The notes under the pieces were generated by a model. That model was not told the origin of the DNA. It did no database searches and saw only the letters and a list, made by a program, of their open reading frames with translations. A stretch of DNA of 64,000 nt from Emiliania huxleyi CCMP1516 (taxonomy: Eukaryota > Haptophyta > Isochrysidales > Noelaerhabdaceae): NCBI RefSeq assembly GCF_000372725.1, contig NW_005196981.1:197325-261324 (forward strand), in the 5' to 3' direction. Position 1 is the first letter of the stretch; every line of letters starts with the position of its first letter. The translations under genes and the position numbers were made by a program. Below are positions 41,706-51,086 of the stretch, in pieces.

Positions 41706-42341
41706 TCAGCTGGAGGTGCAGGATATCTTGTAGAACTTTGAGAAGCCGGGCTCGTTCTCGAGGATGAAGCACAGGTGAGCATCAAACGTGCCAGAGGCGC
41801 CGTTTGGCTCGCACTTGATCTTGACGACCGTCGGCTCGCCGCCTCGGCGTTGCATGCGGCCCTCGAGCGGCGACGACTCGTCGGTCGAGATTGAGAAGGA
41901 TGAGTGCGAGTCGGCGGTGAGGCCGAAGAAGTAGTCCTCGAACGTGTTCATCATCGGGGGGACATCTATAACGATCTCAGCGTCGTCCATTGAGTTGCAC
42001 GCAATCTCGAAGTCCTTGTCGGTAGCTGACATTTCCATCTTGTCGAGGTTCCACTCGGGGTCCTTGAGCACGAGCTTGGCCGCCTTCTCCACCGGAAGCG
42101 ACGGTCCCGCCTGGCCCGCTGCCGCCGTCACCTGCTCGAGCGTCAAGCCGCCCTCTGCAATGCCCCTGACCATTCCGCCCTCGTCGTCAAAGCCTGTGCC
42201 GGCGTCCCGTGTCGCGAACGGGTCGGACTGCATTTTCACGCTGCGAGAGTGGCGTGTCTGCACGACAGCACCGCGTAGTAGCGGGGATGCGAGAAGAGCT
42301 GAGCCAGAAGCTGCAAGACACGTTAGCCACGCCGCCACCAT
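41706..42341 (-). CDS. Probable plastid-targeted protein of unknown function
   Basis: From Met at 42341 the 211-residue product starts with a signal peptide (MVAAWLTCLAASGSALLAS). A Ser/Arg-containing stretch (RGAVVQTRHSRSVKMQSDPF) follows, giving a bipartite leader as expected for import into a plastid of secondary origin. The mature part contains LTLEQVTAAAGQAGPSLPVE, MEMSATDKDFEIACNSMDDA, EIVIDVPPMMNTFEDYFFGL and HLCFILENEPGFSKFYKISC. Composition is that of a soluble folded protein. I do not recognise the family. The longer frame to 42455 adds residues without leader features, so the internal Met is preferred. Confidence 0.6.
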   Translation of the reverse strand: MVAAWLTCLAASGSALLASPLLRGAVVQTRHSRSVKMQSDPFATRDAGTGFDDEGGMVRGIAEGGLTLEQVTAAAGQAGPSLPVEKAAKLVLKDPEWNLDKMEMSATDKDFEIACNSMDDAEIVIDVPPMMNTFEDYFFGLTADSHSSFSISTDESSPLEGRMQRRGGEPTVVKIKCEPNGASGTFDAHLCFILENEPGFSKFYKISCTSS

Positions 42342-42597
42342 CGGAAGAGAAGAGATCTCTCCCTCTCTCTCTCTCTCCAGCCGGCAGCGACTGGGTTCCA
42401 ACTTTTTCCGGGGTATGGTATGGTTTTCTTGCGACAAAAATGCGCGAGCGGCCATCTTTACTTCTCCCCGCCTCCCTCCCTGCGAACGCGCACCGCCAGG
42501 GTCAGGGCTCTCTAGCCCGCAGCCCGATCCTGAGCGTCTGGCCGCCGGCGTGCGCTTCTTTTAGCTCACCGCGGCCCTACGTACGTTGCGTTTTTTC

Positions 42598-43101
42598 TCA
42601 CACCACACGTGCCCCTTGAGACTTGACATCCGTTCTTGAAAAAGTGGGTGTAGGGTGAGTGGGTGGGTGAGTGGGAGCGCTGGCTGCGAGCGACAGCCCG
42701 ATCGCCCTGAGTTCCGCCAGGACCGCCCTCTCGCCTGCCGCCGCGGCCACTTGATCCATCTCGGCCTCTCGGATCGCCTTCTCCCGTTGTTTTGCCCTAT
42801 CTGCTGCCGGCACGAACGTGAGGTTCCACCACCACCACACCCGCGCGCCGCCAGCCTCAAGTCTGTCCAGGGCATCGAGCGCCTCGGCGTGGCGTTGTGC
42901 AGCCCGTTGCATGTATACGCACGCGTCAGAGAGGCTCTGCACACACTGCTCGTACCGGCCGCCCAGGCGATTGACTTCCAGTGAGCGGTGAAATGCGGCC
43001 TCCGACTGCTTGCGATGTAGCTCGTAGTACCCGACGGCGTCCCCGGCCGGAGTAAAGAGGGCCCGCTCCCATATCAGCTTCAGCTGATTCGACGCTCGCA
43101 T
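42598..43101 (-). CDS. Helical protein of unknown function
   Basis: The 167-residue frame (MRASNQLKLIWERALFTPAG, YYELHRKQSEAAFHRSLEVN, QSLSDACVYMQRAAQRHAEA, QREKAIREAEMDQVAAAAGE) reads as long amphipathic helices, somewhat like a tetratricopeptide or spectrin-type bundle. The frame is open further upstream, and another minus-strand frame upstream (TVEAARAEERAAYRDLCAAR) is also helical, so this may be the last exon of a longer gene. The last ~20 residues are repetitive (THPPTHPTPT). Confidence 0.45.
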   Translation of the reverse strand: MRASNQLKLIWERALFTPAGDAVGYYELHRKQSEAAFHRSLEVNRLGGRYEQCVQSLSDACVYMQRAAQRHAEALDALDRLEAGGARVWWWWNLTFVPAADRAKQREKAIREAEMDQVAAAAGERAVLAELRAIGLSLAASAPTHPPTHPTPTFSRTDVKSQGARVV

Positions 43102-43430
43102 GCGTCCTCCCACGTCTGCCGCGCCACGTCTGCAGCTGCCTGTGTCCTGCGTACCGTGGCCACCCTCGCCTTCCCGTTCTCGCGCGCAGCACACAGGTCC
43201 CGGTACGCTGCCCGCTCCTCTGCTCGTGCCGCTTCCACAGTTGTCCACGTGGGAGCGGCGGCGGGCTCGGGCGGCGACGGCGGTGCCGACGGCGGTGGCC
43301 CCTCGTCGCCCGCCGGACCTCGGAGGCATTGGCCTCCCGAGGGCCCTTCTGCACTTCCGCGCACACCTGCGCACGTGGATATATTTTTGTTTCTCTTCTT
43401 CGACTTCAACACAACACAACGCTGCCAGCA

Positions 43431-43673
43431 ATGCCCCGCACCGCGGAGACGAAGAAGCGCGATCGCAAGGACGACGAGGAGGTCGAGGAGGAGGAGGAGG
43501 AGGTCGAGGAGGAGGAGGAGGGGGAGGGCGAGGACGACGGCGGCGACCCCGACCACGAGGATGAGGACGACGACGACGAGGAGTCGGACGGAGACGAGTA
43601 TGTGGACGAGTCCACCGGCCGGAAGGCAAAGAAGGCCAAGACTTCCAAGAAGAAGAAGGACGCCGAGGAGGAT

Positions 43674-43711
<38 letters not shown>

Positions 43712-44427
43712 GGACGAGGACGATGCGGTCCCGGGCGATGACGGGGAGGCGAGCACCGCCCTGCGTGCATATCTCTCACCTCACACCATGTCCATGTGTG
43801 TCTCACGCGCCGCGTCGCGTCGCCGGAGGAGGATGAGGAGGGCGACGAGGACGGCGCGGACGAGGACGACGAGCTGCCGGCGGCGGAGATGAAGAAGATG
43901 AAGAAGCGCAATGTCACGCTGACGCTCGAGCGCATCGACGGCAGCCTGGGGATCGCGGTCGCGGGCAACCAGGTGACCGCGGTGCACAAGAACGGGGCGG
44001 GCGAGGCGGCGGGGCTCGAGATTGGCGACTTGATCACGGAGGTCAACGGCAAGGACACCCACCTCGACACCTTCGGCAGCCTCCTCCCCAAGGACAAGAC
44101 CAAGCCGATCAAGCTGCGCGTCGTGCGCCTGTTTGAGGCGCGCCTCCTCCTCCCTCCCCGCCCTACCCCTCCTCTCTCCCGCCCGCCTGGCCGAGCGGTC
44201 CGCATCACCGCACCCCAGCCCCCCACCTCTCTCCCCCTCTCGAGCAGATTGACCCCGAGGCGGAGGCGGAGGCAAAGGCTGAGCGCGCCGCCAAGAAGGC
44301 GGAGCGGGAGGCGGCGCGTGCGGCGGCCGCGGAGGAGGAGGGCGAGGCGGCGGAGGTGGAGGCGGAGGACGACGACGCGCCGCCGCAGGCGGAGACGACC
44401 GTGGAGGAGGTGGCGGCAGGGAGCTGA
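43431..44427 (+). CDS. PDZ-domain protein with acidic and basic tracts
   Basis: Three exons (43431-43748, 43829-44137, 44248-44427), all phase 0, joined by two GC-AG introns (80 and 110 bp), give 268 residues. Exon 1 is almost entirely acidic tracts with a basic island (GRKAKKAKTSKKKKDAE) that could be a nuclear localisation signal. Exon 2 encodes a PDZ fold: VTLTLERIDGSLGIAVAGNQ, then VTAVHKNGAGEAAGLEIGDL and ITEVNGKDTHLDTF. Exon 3 is a charged Ala/Glu/Lys helix (EAEAKAERAAKKAEREAARA) and acidic end. PDZ domains bind C-terminal peptides; the acidic context suggests a chromatin or nucleolar setting. The exon joins are well supported because the alternative frames turn into Arg/Pro noise. Confidence 0.75.
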
Positions 44428-45051
44428 AGGGCTCACGCGCAACGGCTTGCATGCTATTTGGGACCTCTCCGCTCGCCGCACTGTCTCGCGCGCAGCATGC
44501 TGCAGATAGGCGGGAAAATCGGAACGCTCAGCGTGCTGCGCGCACGGGCCATGCGATGCAGTATTCCACGCCGGGGCAGGGACGCACTGTAAATTAACGC
44601 GGATAAACGGAACTATATAACGAGTTGCGCGACGTGATGAGACTATGTCTGTATGAGTATGACCGATGCCGCGATGGCGGAGAGACGAGAGTGGACGGTA
44701 GCAGCAGAGGCGGCCAGGAGCGAGATCGTGTCTGTAAGTTTGTGTGCCCCTGGCGACTAAAATGATACCAGTTACCACGGTACGCCTACGAGAGAAGGTG
44801 GGGGGGCCTAAAGGGCGCAGCCGCGCGCAGCAGCCGCAGTGCCGACCCCGCAATCTCCACAACACCGCCAACACGGTGACAACACGCGCACCCAACATTG
44901 CCCGGGCCGCCGCGCGCGCTGAGGAGGCGGGCGAAGCGGTGGGCAGGCGGGGCTGCGAGCGGCCACAGGCAGGCGCCGCGCCCGAGCTACGATCCGACTA
45001 GAGAGCCCGACCGCGCAAGTAACACAGAGGGCGGTGTCGCCGCCGAGCGTG
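44428..45051. other. Intergenic, nothing recognised
   Basis: No coding frame, repeat match or RNA gene recognised in this stretch between two gene 3' ends. Confidence 0.4.
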
Positions 45052-46181
45052 TCACTGCTGCTTGCACTCCTGCTGCCCCTCCGCCGGCGCGCCCCTGCCC
45101 TGCCCCCGCTTGATCTTTGAGGTGTCGACGTGGTCATCGTCGTCCTCCGACTCCTCGTCCTCCTCGTCCGACTCGTCCTCCTCCTCGTCCGACTCGAAGT
45201 CGTCCTCCTCGCCCTCCTCCTCGTCGTCGTCGTAGTCCTCGTCCGGGTCGATGGCGGCGCCGGTGAACCACGCTACCGCGCGCGGGATGATCTTGTCCTT
45301 GATGGCGCACCCCATGTCGTAGTCGTTTTCGAGCTGCTCGTGCAGCTGCTCCGCCTCCTCCTGCGGACGGCACCGCCACGAGGTGGACGCGGCGTGGGTC
45401 GGGAGGGCGGGGGGGGGGGGGGGGGGCGTGTCTGCCACGCGTGCGCCTTTTGGATCTCCTCAGAGAGCATCATGTGGTTCCGCAAGCAGGTCAGCCAGAA
45501 GTCGGGCACGCCGTCGCCGCCGACGGCCTCGGCGCGCGACTTGAAGAGCGGCGCCTTCTTTTGCTCGCACTCCATCCGCAGAGCCGCGAGCTTCGCGTCG
45601 AAGTCGCGCTGCACCGCGTCGCTCTCCTCCTGAAGCTTCTCCAGCGCCTCGACCCGCCCGCGCACCGCCGCAGGAAGGCCCGCCAACGTCGCGTCGCGCC
45701 GCTGCGCCGCGCTCAAGTCGCGCTGAGCCTTATCCTTCTGCAAGGCGTCGCTCGCCTCGAGAGCAACGGCGTCGCCAGCAATCGGCGTGCCCGCCGCCGA
45801 CGAAAAGTTGAAGGCGAACGGGTCGGCGCGCGCCGACGCTTCCTGCGGCGCGCTGAAAGCGAAGGCGGGAGAGCCGGCGCTGCCGCCGCTCGGCGGCGCT
45901 TCGAACTTGAAGGTGCCGCCGGACGCGCCGCCCGAGGGGGGCGACGCGGCGAATTTGAAGCTGCCGCTGGGCGCGGCCGCCTCGCCGCCGCTGCCCGAGG
46001 AGAGCTCCTCGTACGCCTGCACGAGCGCATCCTTCGTGACGCGCTTCAGCACGGCGGTCGGCTGGCCAACCAGCTTCCGCTGGTCCAGCCAGGCGTTCTC
46101 CGCGTTCGACTGCAGATGTTCCAGCAGCATTCTCTTGCTGACGGCATCAGACTTGGCCTCCGCGACGGTCCACTTGGCCAT
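45052..46181 (-). CDS. NAP1-family histone chaperone lacking its central domain, with FG-like N-terminus
   Basis: Start at 46181 (MAKWTVAEAKSDAVSKRMLL). Residues ~65-140 carry phenylalanine-containing repeats (SGSFKFAASPP, GGTFKFEAPPSGG, SPAFAFSAPQ, DPFAFNFSSA) like FG nucleoporins. Then comes the NAP dimerisation helix (RVEALEKLQEESDAVQRDFD) and GVPDFWLTCLRNHMMLSEEI. A short intron (GC donor at AAG|GCGCACG; acceptor near 45362) leads directly to LENDYDMGCAIKDKIIPRAV and AWFTGAAIDPDED, an acidic tail and a CKQQ end, a CaaX prenylation motif shared with animal NAP1. The ~120-residue beta-rich histone-binding earmuff region that normally lies between these parts is absent; a G/C homopolymer run (45411-45427) sits exactly there, so assembly collapse is possible. 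Confidence 0.75.
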
Positions 46182-46387
46182 GGTCTCTGCGGGGCGGAGC
46201 AGACGGGGTGTGAGTGAGACCGCTGCCCGCACTGGCGAGGCTTCAGACGGCTTGTCTCAGTATTGATCGGATGGAGCGGCCAGGGCTATGATGCTGGGCG
46301 CCAGTGTGGGACCTATGAAGACGTCGTGTGTCCGGGCGTGCAGAAAGAATTTTACCAACGGCCGGGTACGGGACACCCGGTGTTGTG

Positions 46388-46572
46388 AAAATCCCCGTCA
46401 GCAGTCCTCCTCCGGGAATGTACGTAAGAGCTACATACACTGAAAATCCTGCTCGTGCAGGTGGGGACCTTGTTCTCGTCCCATCCCTCGTTTGGCGTGT
46501 CTGTTTTCTTTCTTCTACCCGGTGTTGTGCAGCAGGTGCGAACTGGCGCGTGCTAGCACTATCACAACATTG
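46388..46572 (+). repeat. Composite repeat: R5, R2 tail and R6
   Basis: 46388-46445 matches 12487-12545 inverted (R5). 46446-46516 (TCCTGCTCGTGCAGGTGGGG through TGTCTGTTTTCTTTCTT) matches 57653-57727 (R2). 46530-46572 matches 13545-13585 inverted (R6). The R2 tail shares its last part (CCATCCCTC to TTTTCTTTCTTT) with the R1 tail. Confidence 0.8.
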
Positions 46573-47165
46573 TTCGGCTGCGGCCTTACCACCAAGATCG
46601 GGAGGCGGCCAGGGCTCATAGACTCGGTCGAGAGACCCCAGATTGGCATCCATGCCTCTCTGGACAGGGTGGCCCGCCACAACGACCCCTGGAATTGCGA
46701 CTCGCCGCTTTCCTCCCGCTGTGATTCTGTGTGAGCTCTGTGTCTTGATTTGCCAACAATATACCTACAACACCAAAAGAAGTTTCACCAGCGAAACGGA
46801 ATCCAGACGCGACCTTGCCACAGCCACAGCACGCCGTCGCAAGCAAGCATGCCGAAAGCACGCGATGCGAAAGCGGCCTCCACGCAGCTCGTCACCAGAA
46901 TCGGCTGCGCAGTGACCCGGTGCTGTCTGCCTGACTCAGGCGCAATCTGCCGATGCGAGATTGTGTGTGGGCTGCTCCTAGGGGGCCCTGTGCGATCCGA
47001 CGGGTAGGGGGGCTGTGCCCGGGCGGTGTCCGGTGTGGAGTCCCCTTCTGATCCCGCCTGAGATGTTGGGTGCGAGGTCGTGGAAGCTTTGATCCCAAAG
47101 GGGGGGAGCTGATCCCACTCGTAACCAACTCTCAGGGGCAGTAGGTGGGCGAGCTTCAGGCGCGC
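46573..47165. other. No supported gene
   Basis: Open frames on both strands without domain features. Confidence 0.4.
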
Positions 47166-47521
47166 CCATCTCGATCGTCAAGGCGTCGCTACGCGCGGTC
47201 TTCCGCGGGGGGAGCTTCGTCGACGGGTGCGGGAGCGCGGCGCAGTCAGTGCCGCGGCGAGGCCTCCGGCTGTTTGCGGCGGGCGGCTTGCTGCTCGCTG
47301 CATGGCGAAAAACTCGTCTCGCCACACACCAAGGGCGTATGCTCTGGCGAGACGTGAGGCGCATGCGCCCAGGAGGGGAGGGCGCATGCGTAACGACGCT
47401 GCTAGAGATGCCTTTCGGGGCCCAGAGACAAAACTTCTGTGATGCCATGCGTGACCTAGTAGTGTCCCCAGCTATGGGCGTGTCCACGTTGGAGCCAGGT
47501 GTGGTGTGGGCGCGAGAATAG
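47166..47521 (+). CDS. Weak ORF, possible exon
   Basis: The frame reads APISIVKASLRAVFRGGSFV, RRGLRLFAAGGLLLAAWRKT and LLEMPFGAQRQNFCDAMRDL, ending GVVWARE. It is protein-like, with one hydrophobic stretch, but no start codon near its beginning and no recognised family. If real it is a terminal exon of a gene on the plus strand. Confidence 0.25.
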
Positions 47522-47805
47522 CTCCGCCGTTCATGGAGGCAACCGATGCGAGTCGACTGGTGTGTGTCGTCGTGGTTTCGTATCAAGAATACTCACTCAC
47601 TCACACAGGGATCTACAATGCTGTCTTAAGGTCCGACAGGGTCGGCACCGGGCACCGCCTCGGTATACAAAATGCGCCTGCGGGCGGACCCTCACAGATC
47701 ACAGATCAAAGCACCAGATCTGGAGAAAAGAAAACAACACGGTAGCAGCCGCCCGGCCGCGCCAAAGGTCCTCGAGACCTGCTGGGCTCTGCGAGTTAAA
47801 ATTCG

Positions 47806-48162
47806 ATGCCAACCCTCGCCCTACTTTGCCTCTCGGCGCTCTCTCCCTTTGCGGTGCCGCTCACCGGCGCTCAGCGGCGATACCTTCGTGCGCATGCCGG
47901 CCGGCTCACTTCCGAGAAGCTGCTTCCGCGGGCGCTGGTTCTCGACCCTGCGGCCGGCAGCCTTGGCGAAATCGAGGATGCGCTCTCCACGCGCGAGCTG
48001 GTCCGCTGCAAGCTCGGTGCAGCGAAGAAAAAGGCCGAGGCGCGTTCGATGGCGACAGAGCTCGCCACCCGTCTGGACGCTGAGGTTGCGCAAGTGATAG
48101 GACACACGTGCCTTCTCTACCGGCAGTCGCCGCAGCGAATCATCGAGCTACCGCCAGAATAA
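47806..48162 (+). CDS. CRM/YhbY-type RNA-binding protein, probably organelle-targeted
   Basis: The 118-residue product starts with a hydrophobic leader (MPTLALLCLSALSPFAVP). It then follows the YhbY/CRM fold: LTGAQRRYLRAHAGRL (first helix), a strand region ALVLDPAAGSLGEIEDALST, RELVRCKLG (conserved REL(I/V)(K/R)(V/C)K), a helix with LATRLDAEVAQVIGHTCLLY and RQSPQRIIELPP. This family binds RNA in bacterial large-subunit assembly and plastid intron splicing. The glycine-rich GxxG loop between helix 1 and strand 2 is not evident, since the sequence there is shorter and changed, so RNA contact may differ. The leader suggests plastid or ER entry. Confidence 0.75.
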   Translation: MPTLALLCLSALSPFAVPLTGAQRRYLRAHAGRLTSEKLLPRALVLDPAAGSLGEIEDALSTRELVRCKLGAAKKKAEARSMATELATRLDAEVAQVIGHTCLLYRQSPQRIIELPPE

Positions 48163-48381
48163 TCGCGTTTGCTAAATAATGATACGTACACGTACATGCC
48201 CTCTGCTGGCTCTGCAGACTCGAGACTGCACTGACGACCGACTGCGCGGTGCACGACGTGTCTCTCGGTGACTAGTCCGGTGTGTGCCGACTCCGTGCCG
48301 TGCCAGGCCCCCACGCATCCTCTCTCCCCGATCTCCGCGCGCGTGGCCGCGGGCAATTCACGAGTCCTTCCACGAGACGCC
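48163..48381. other. Short intergenic between two gene 3' ends
   Basis: Nothing recognised. Confidence 0.4.
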
Positions 48382-50937
48382 TCAGAACCAGTTTCCGCGC
48401 ATGCTCACGTTCGTATCGTCCAAGGAGCAGAGCAGCTGCGCCATGCCCTCCGTCTTCGAGAGCTCCTGCCGGGTGAACCACTGCATCGTGTGCAGCTTGC
48501 CGCGGTAGAAGGCCTCGTCGTCCGCGCTCGCGTCGCCGCCCTCCGCCTCGAGGCGCAGCAGGCCGCGCCGCGCCGCGGTGCCCTGCCGCAGCCACTGCCA
48601 TGCGACGGCGGTGTGGCCCGTCATCGTAAGGTAGGCGTGCGAGTTGCTCAGCCCGACCTCCACCTCCCCGCCCGCCGCCGCGCCGAGCAGCGTCGCCGTC
48701 GTCTCTTGCAGCCGCTGCATCGCCGCCTCGAGCGAGTCCGCCGCCTCGGCCAGCGGCGCGCCGCCCGCCGCCCGCGCCGCGGCGACGTCCTCGGCGACGG
48801 CGGCGCCGAGCAGTTTGAGCGCCGCGCCGCCGCCCATCGACGCCTTTCGGCCGAGCAGGTCGAGGGCCTGCAGGAAGGGTCCGAGAGGGTGAGGGGAGGC
48901 TCCGAGGAGGAGTCGCTGCAAGCAAGCCGCGGGCCTGCACGCCGGACGTGCCCTCGTAGATCATGTTTGGGCGCGCGTCGCGGTAGAGCTGCTCGAGCGG
49001 GAAGTCCTGCGTGTAGCCGTACCCGCCCAACACCTGCATCGCCCACTTGTTCGCCTCGAGGCACCACTCGGACGGCCACGCCTTGACCACCGGCGTGAGG
49101 AGCTCGAGCAGCAGCAGCTTGTCCGACCTCGCCGCGGCGTCGGCCGTGGTGGCCAGCGCGTCGATGACACCCGCCGTGTACATGCACAGCCCGAGCGCGC
49201 CCTCGACGTACGCCTTTTGCAGCAGCAGCATCCGCTTGACATCCGAGTGCTCGATGATCGGCACCATTGGCGTGCTCGGGTCGCGGCAGAGCGGCGAGCG
49301 GCCCTGCGTGCGCTGCCGCGCGTACTGCAGCGAGTAGAGGTAGCCCGCGAGGGCGGGGCCCACGCCGCCGAGCCCGACTTGGAAGCGGAGCTCGTTCATC
49401 ATGATGAACATGCAATGCAGCCCCTGGTTAGGCTCGCCGACAAGGTGGCCGGTGGCGCCACCCGTCGCCTAACCTCGGACAGTCGGGTGATCTCGAGCAG
49501 TCTCATCCACAAGGTGCCACGAGTGTCCTATCCGCCGCCTCGCCAAACAGCAGCTCGCCCGCGTTGACGCTCGCCGTCTGCCCCATCTTATGGTTAAGCC
49601 CTCCCAGCCGGACGTCGTTGCGCTCGCCTAGTCTCGGGGCAGCTCAGCTGATCTGCGGCGAAACTCCCGCCCACGCCGAGCTAGACGCCGGCCGGTCGCC
49701 GAGCGAGACGCCCTCCTCGCTGAACGAGAGCGCATGCTTCGGGACGAGGAAGAGGGAGATGCCCTTGGTGCCGGCGGGCGCCCCTGCCCGGCGCGTCACA
49801 CCACGCGTCACACGGAGCGGGAGGGGGGAGGAGCACCTCTCGTGCACGTGCCTCTCCTCGCTCCTCTCTCTCTCGCTCCTCTCCTCGCTCCTCTCCTCGC
49901 TCCTCTCCTCGCTCCTCTCCTCGCTCCTCGCCTCGCTCTCTCTCTCGCTCCTCTCCTCGCGCGCTCTCTCTCGCTCTCTCGTGCGGGCGCCAGGCAGCTT
50001 GGCGAGCACCATGTGCGCGATGGTGCCTCCAAAGTTGTTTTCCGCGGCGGTGATCCACATCTTGTTTCCGCGGATCTTGTACGTGCCGTCGGGCTGCGGG
50101 TGCGCCGTCGTGCGGATGTCGGTCAGCGACGAGCCAGCGTGCGTCTCGGAGAGGCACATGGTACCGCACCTGGCCCAGAGCCGTCCGGCAGTGAGGAGGC
50201 CGCTCACGGCCCTCGCGGAGGGAGGGGTCGAGCCGCACCACTCGCCGCTGAGCAGCTTCGGGAGCACGTGCGCGCGCTGCTCGTCGGTGCCGTGGTGCTG
50301 CAGGATCTTTGCAGCGCCGACGTTGAGCGCGAAGTGCGCCGAGAAGCCGGCGTTTGCGGACGAAAAGTGCAGCCCGACGGCGCCGCTCACTGCGACGGGC
50401 ATCTGCGACCCTCCCACCTGGGCGTGGAAAGGGAGGCAGGACGGGTATAGGGCTCTCGAACACACCGCCCTGCGTGTGTTTGGCTATCTGCAATCTGGAA
50501 GGGCGAGCCTCGGCGTCCATCGACGTGGTGAGGAAGCCGGCGTCGGAATAGGCGCGGTGCGCCGCGACGTGCTCGGGCAGTAGCGTCAGCGTGTCCGTCT
50601 CCTGGCAGTACTGCGGCGGGTGGCGGTCGCCCTTTGCATTGTACTGGTGGAAGTGTGAGTGCGCCAGCTGGTGGGCAGTGTCCAGCGCAGCGTCAAAGGT
50701 GGGCCGGTCGCAGTGTTGGTAGCGCTCGGTTTGGCACAGCGCCTCGACGTTTTCAACCTCGTACAGGATGAAGTCGAGGTCACGCCGGTTCATCACGAGG
50801 TCATCGTTGATGTTGGCGTGCGCGTCCGATGCGGGAGGCGTGTCGGGCAGCGCGGAGAGGCGGCGCTTGGCCGGCACGATCTGCCGCCATGGCCGTGGTG
50901 CGAGGCTGCGAGCGAGGTTGGACCGTCGAAGCAGCAT
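48382..50937 (-). CDS. Mitochondrial acyl-CoA dehydrogenase, FadE/DmdC (ACDH C-terminal) type, multi-exon
   Basis: From 50937 an Arg-rich mitochondrial-type presequence (MLLRRSNLARSLAPRPWRQI) is followed by RRDLDFILYEVENVEALCQT. Successive exons give VSGAVGLHFSSANAGFSAHF and ILQHHGTDEQRAHVLPKLLS, then GTMCLSETHAGSSLTDIRTT and KIRGNKMWITAAENNFGG. Further exons give AGTKGISLFLVPK, then VGEPNQGLHCMFIMMNELRF and LLLQKAYVEGALGLCMYTAG. The catalytic-loop exon has QVLGGYGYTQDFPLEQLYRD and MIYEGTSGVQA, with the catalytic Glu in YEGT. The last exon is a ~165-residue C-terminal domain ending MQWFTRQELSKTEGMAQLLC and RGNWF. That order identifies the long ACAD group containing DmdC (methylmercaptopropionyl-CoA dehydrogenase) and FadE5. 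In a DMSP-producing alga a DmdC-like role is possible but unproven. An intron (about 49855-49985) is a CTCTCGCTC-type repeat. Exon limits are approximate. Confidence 0.88.
49850..49983 (+). repeat. CTCCTCTCCTCGCTCCTCTC low-complexity repeat
   Basis: Pyrimidine-rich tandem words (CTCGCTCCTCTC) inside an intron of the acyl-CoA dehydrogenase gene. Confidence 0.85.
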
Positions 50938-51086
50938 GTTCACTGACTGTCTGCTATATGATCTGGATTTGAAGCTCAGCCTCCCCGGGGAGTTTCGAGC
51001 TCTGGCGGCACGAAAAGAATTCGCGGGAGTACACACACATGCCGGGAGCCGCACACAAAAACACATGCAAAAACTCGGCTAGATAA

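Noticed and set aside
42598..44898. 766-codon minus-strand frame
   Set aside because: Most of it is the antisense of the PDZ gene's acidic tracts (poly-Arg/Pro); only the 42598-43101 end looks like protein.
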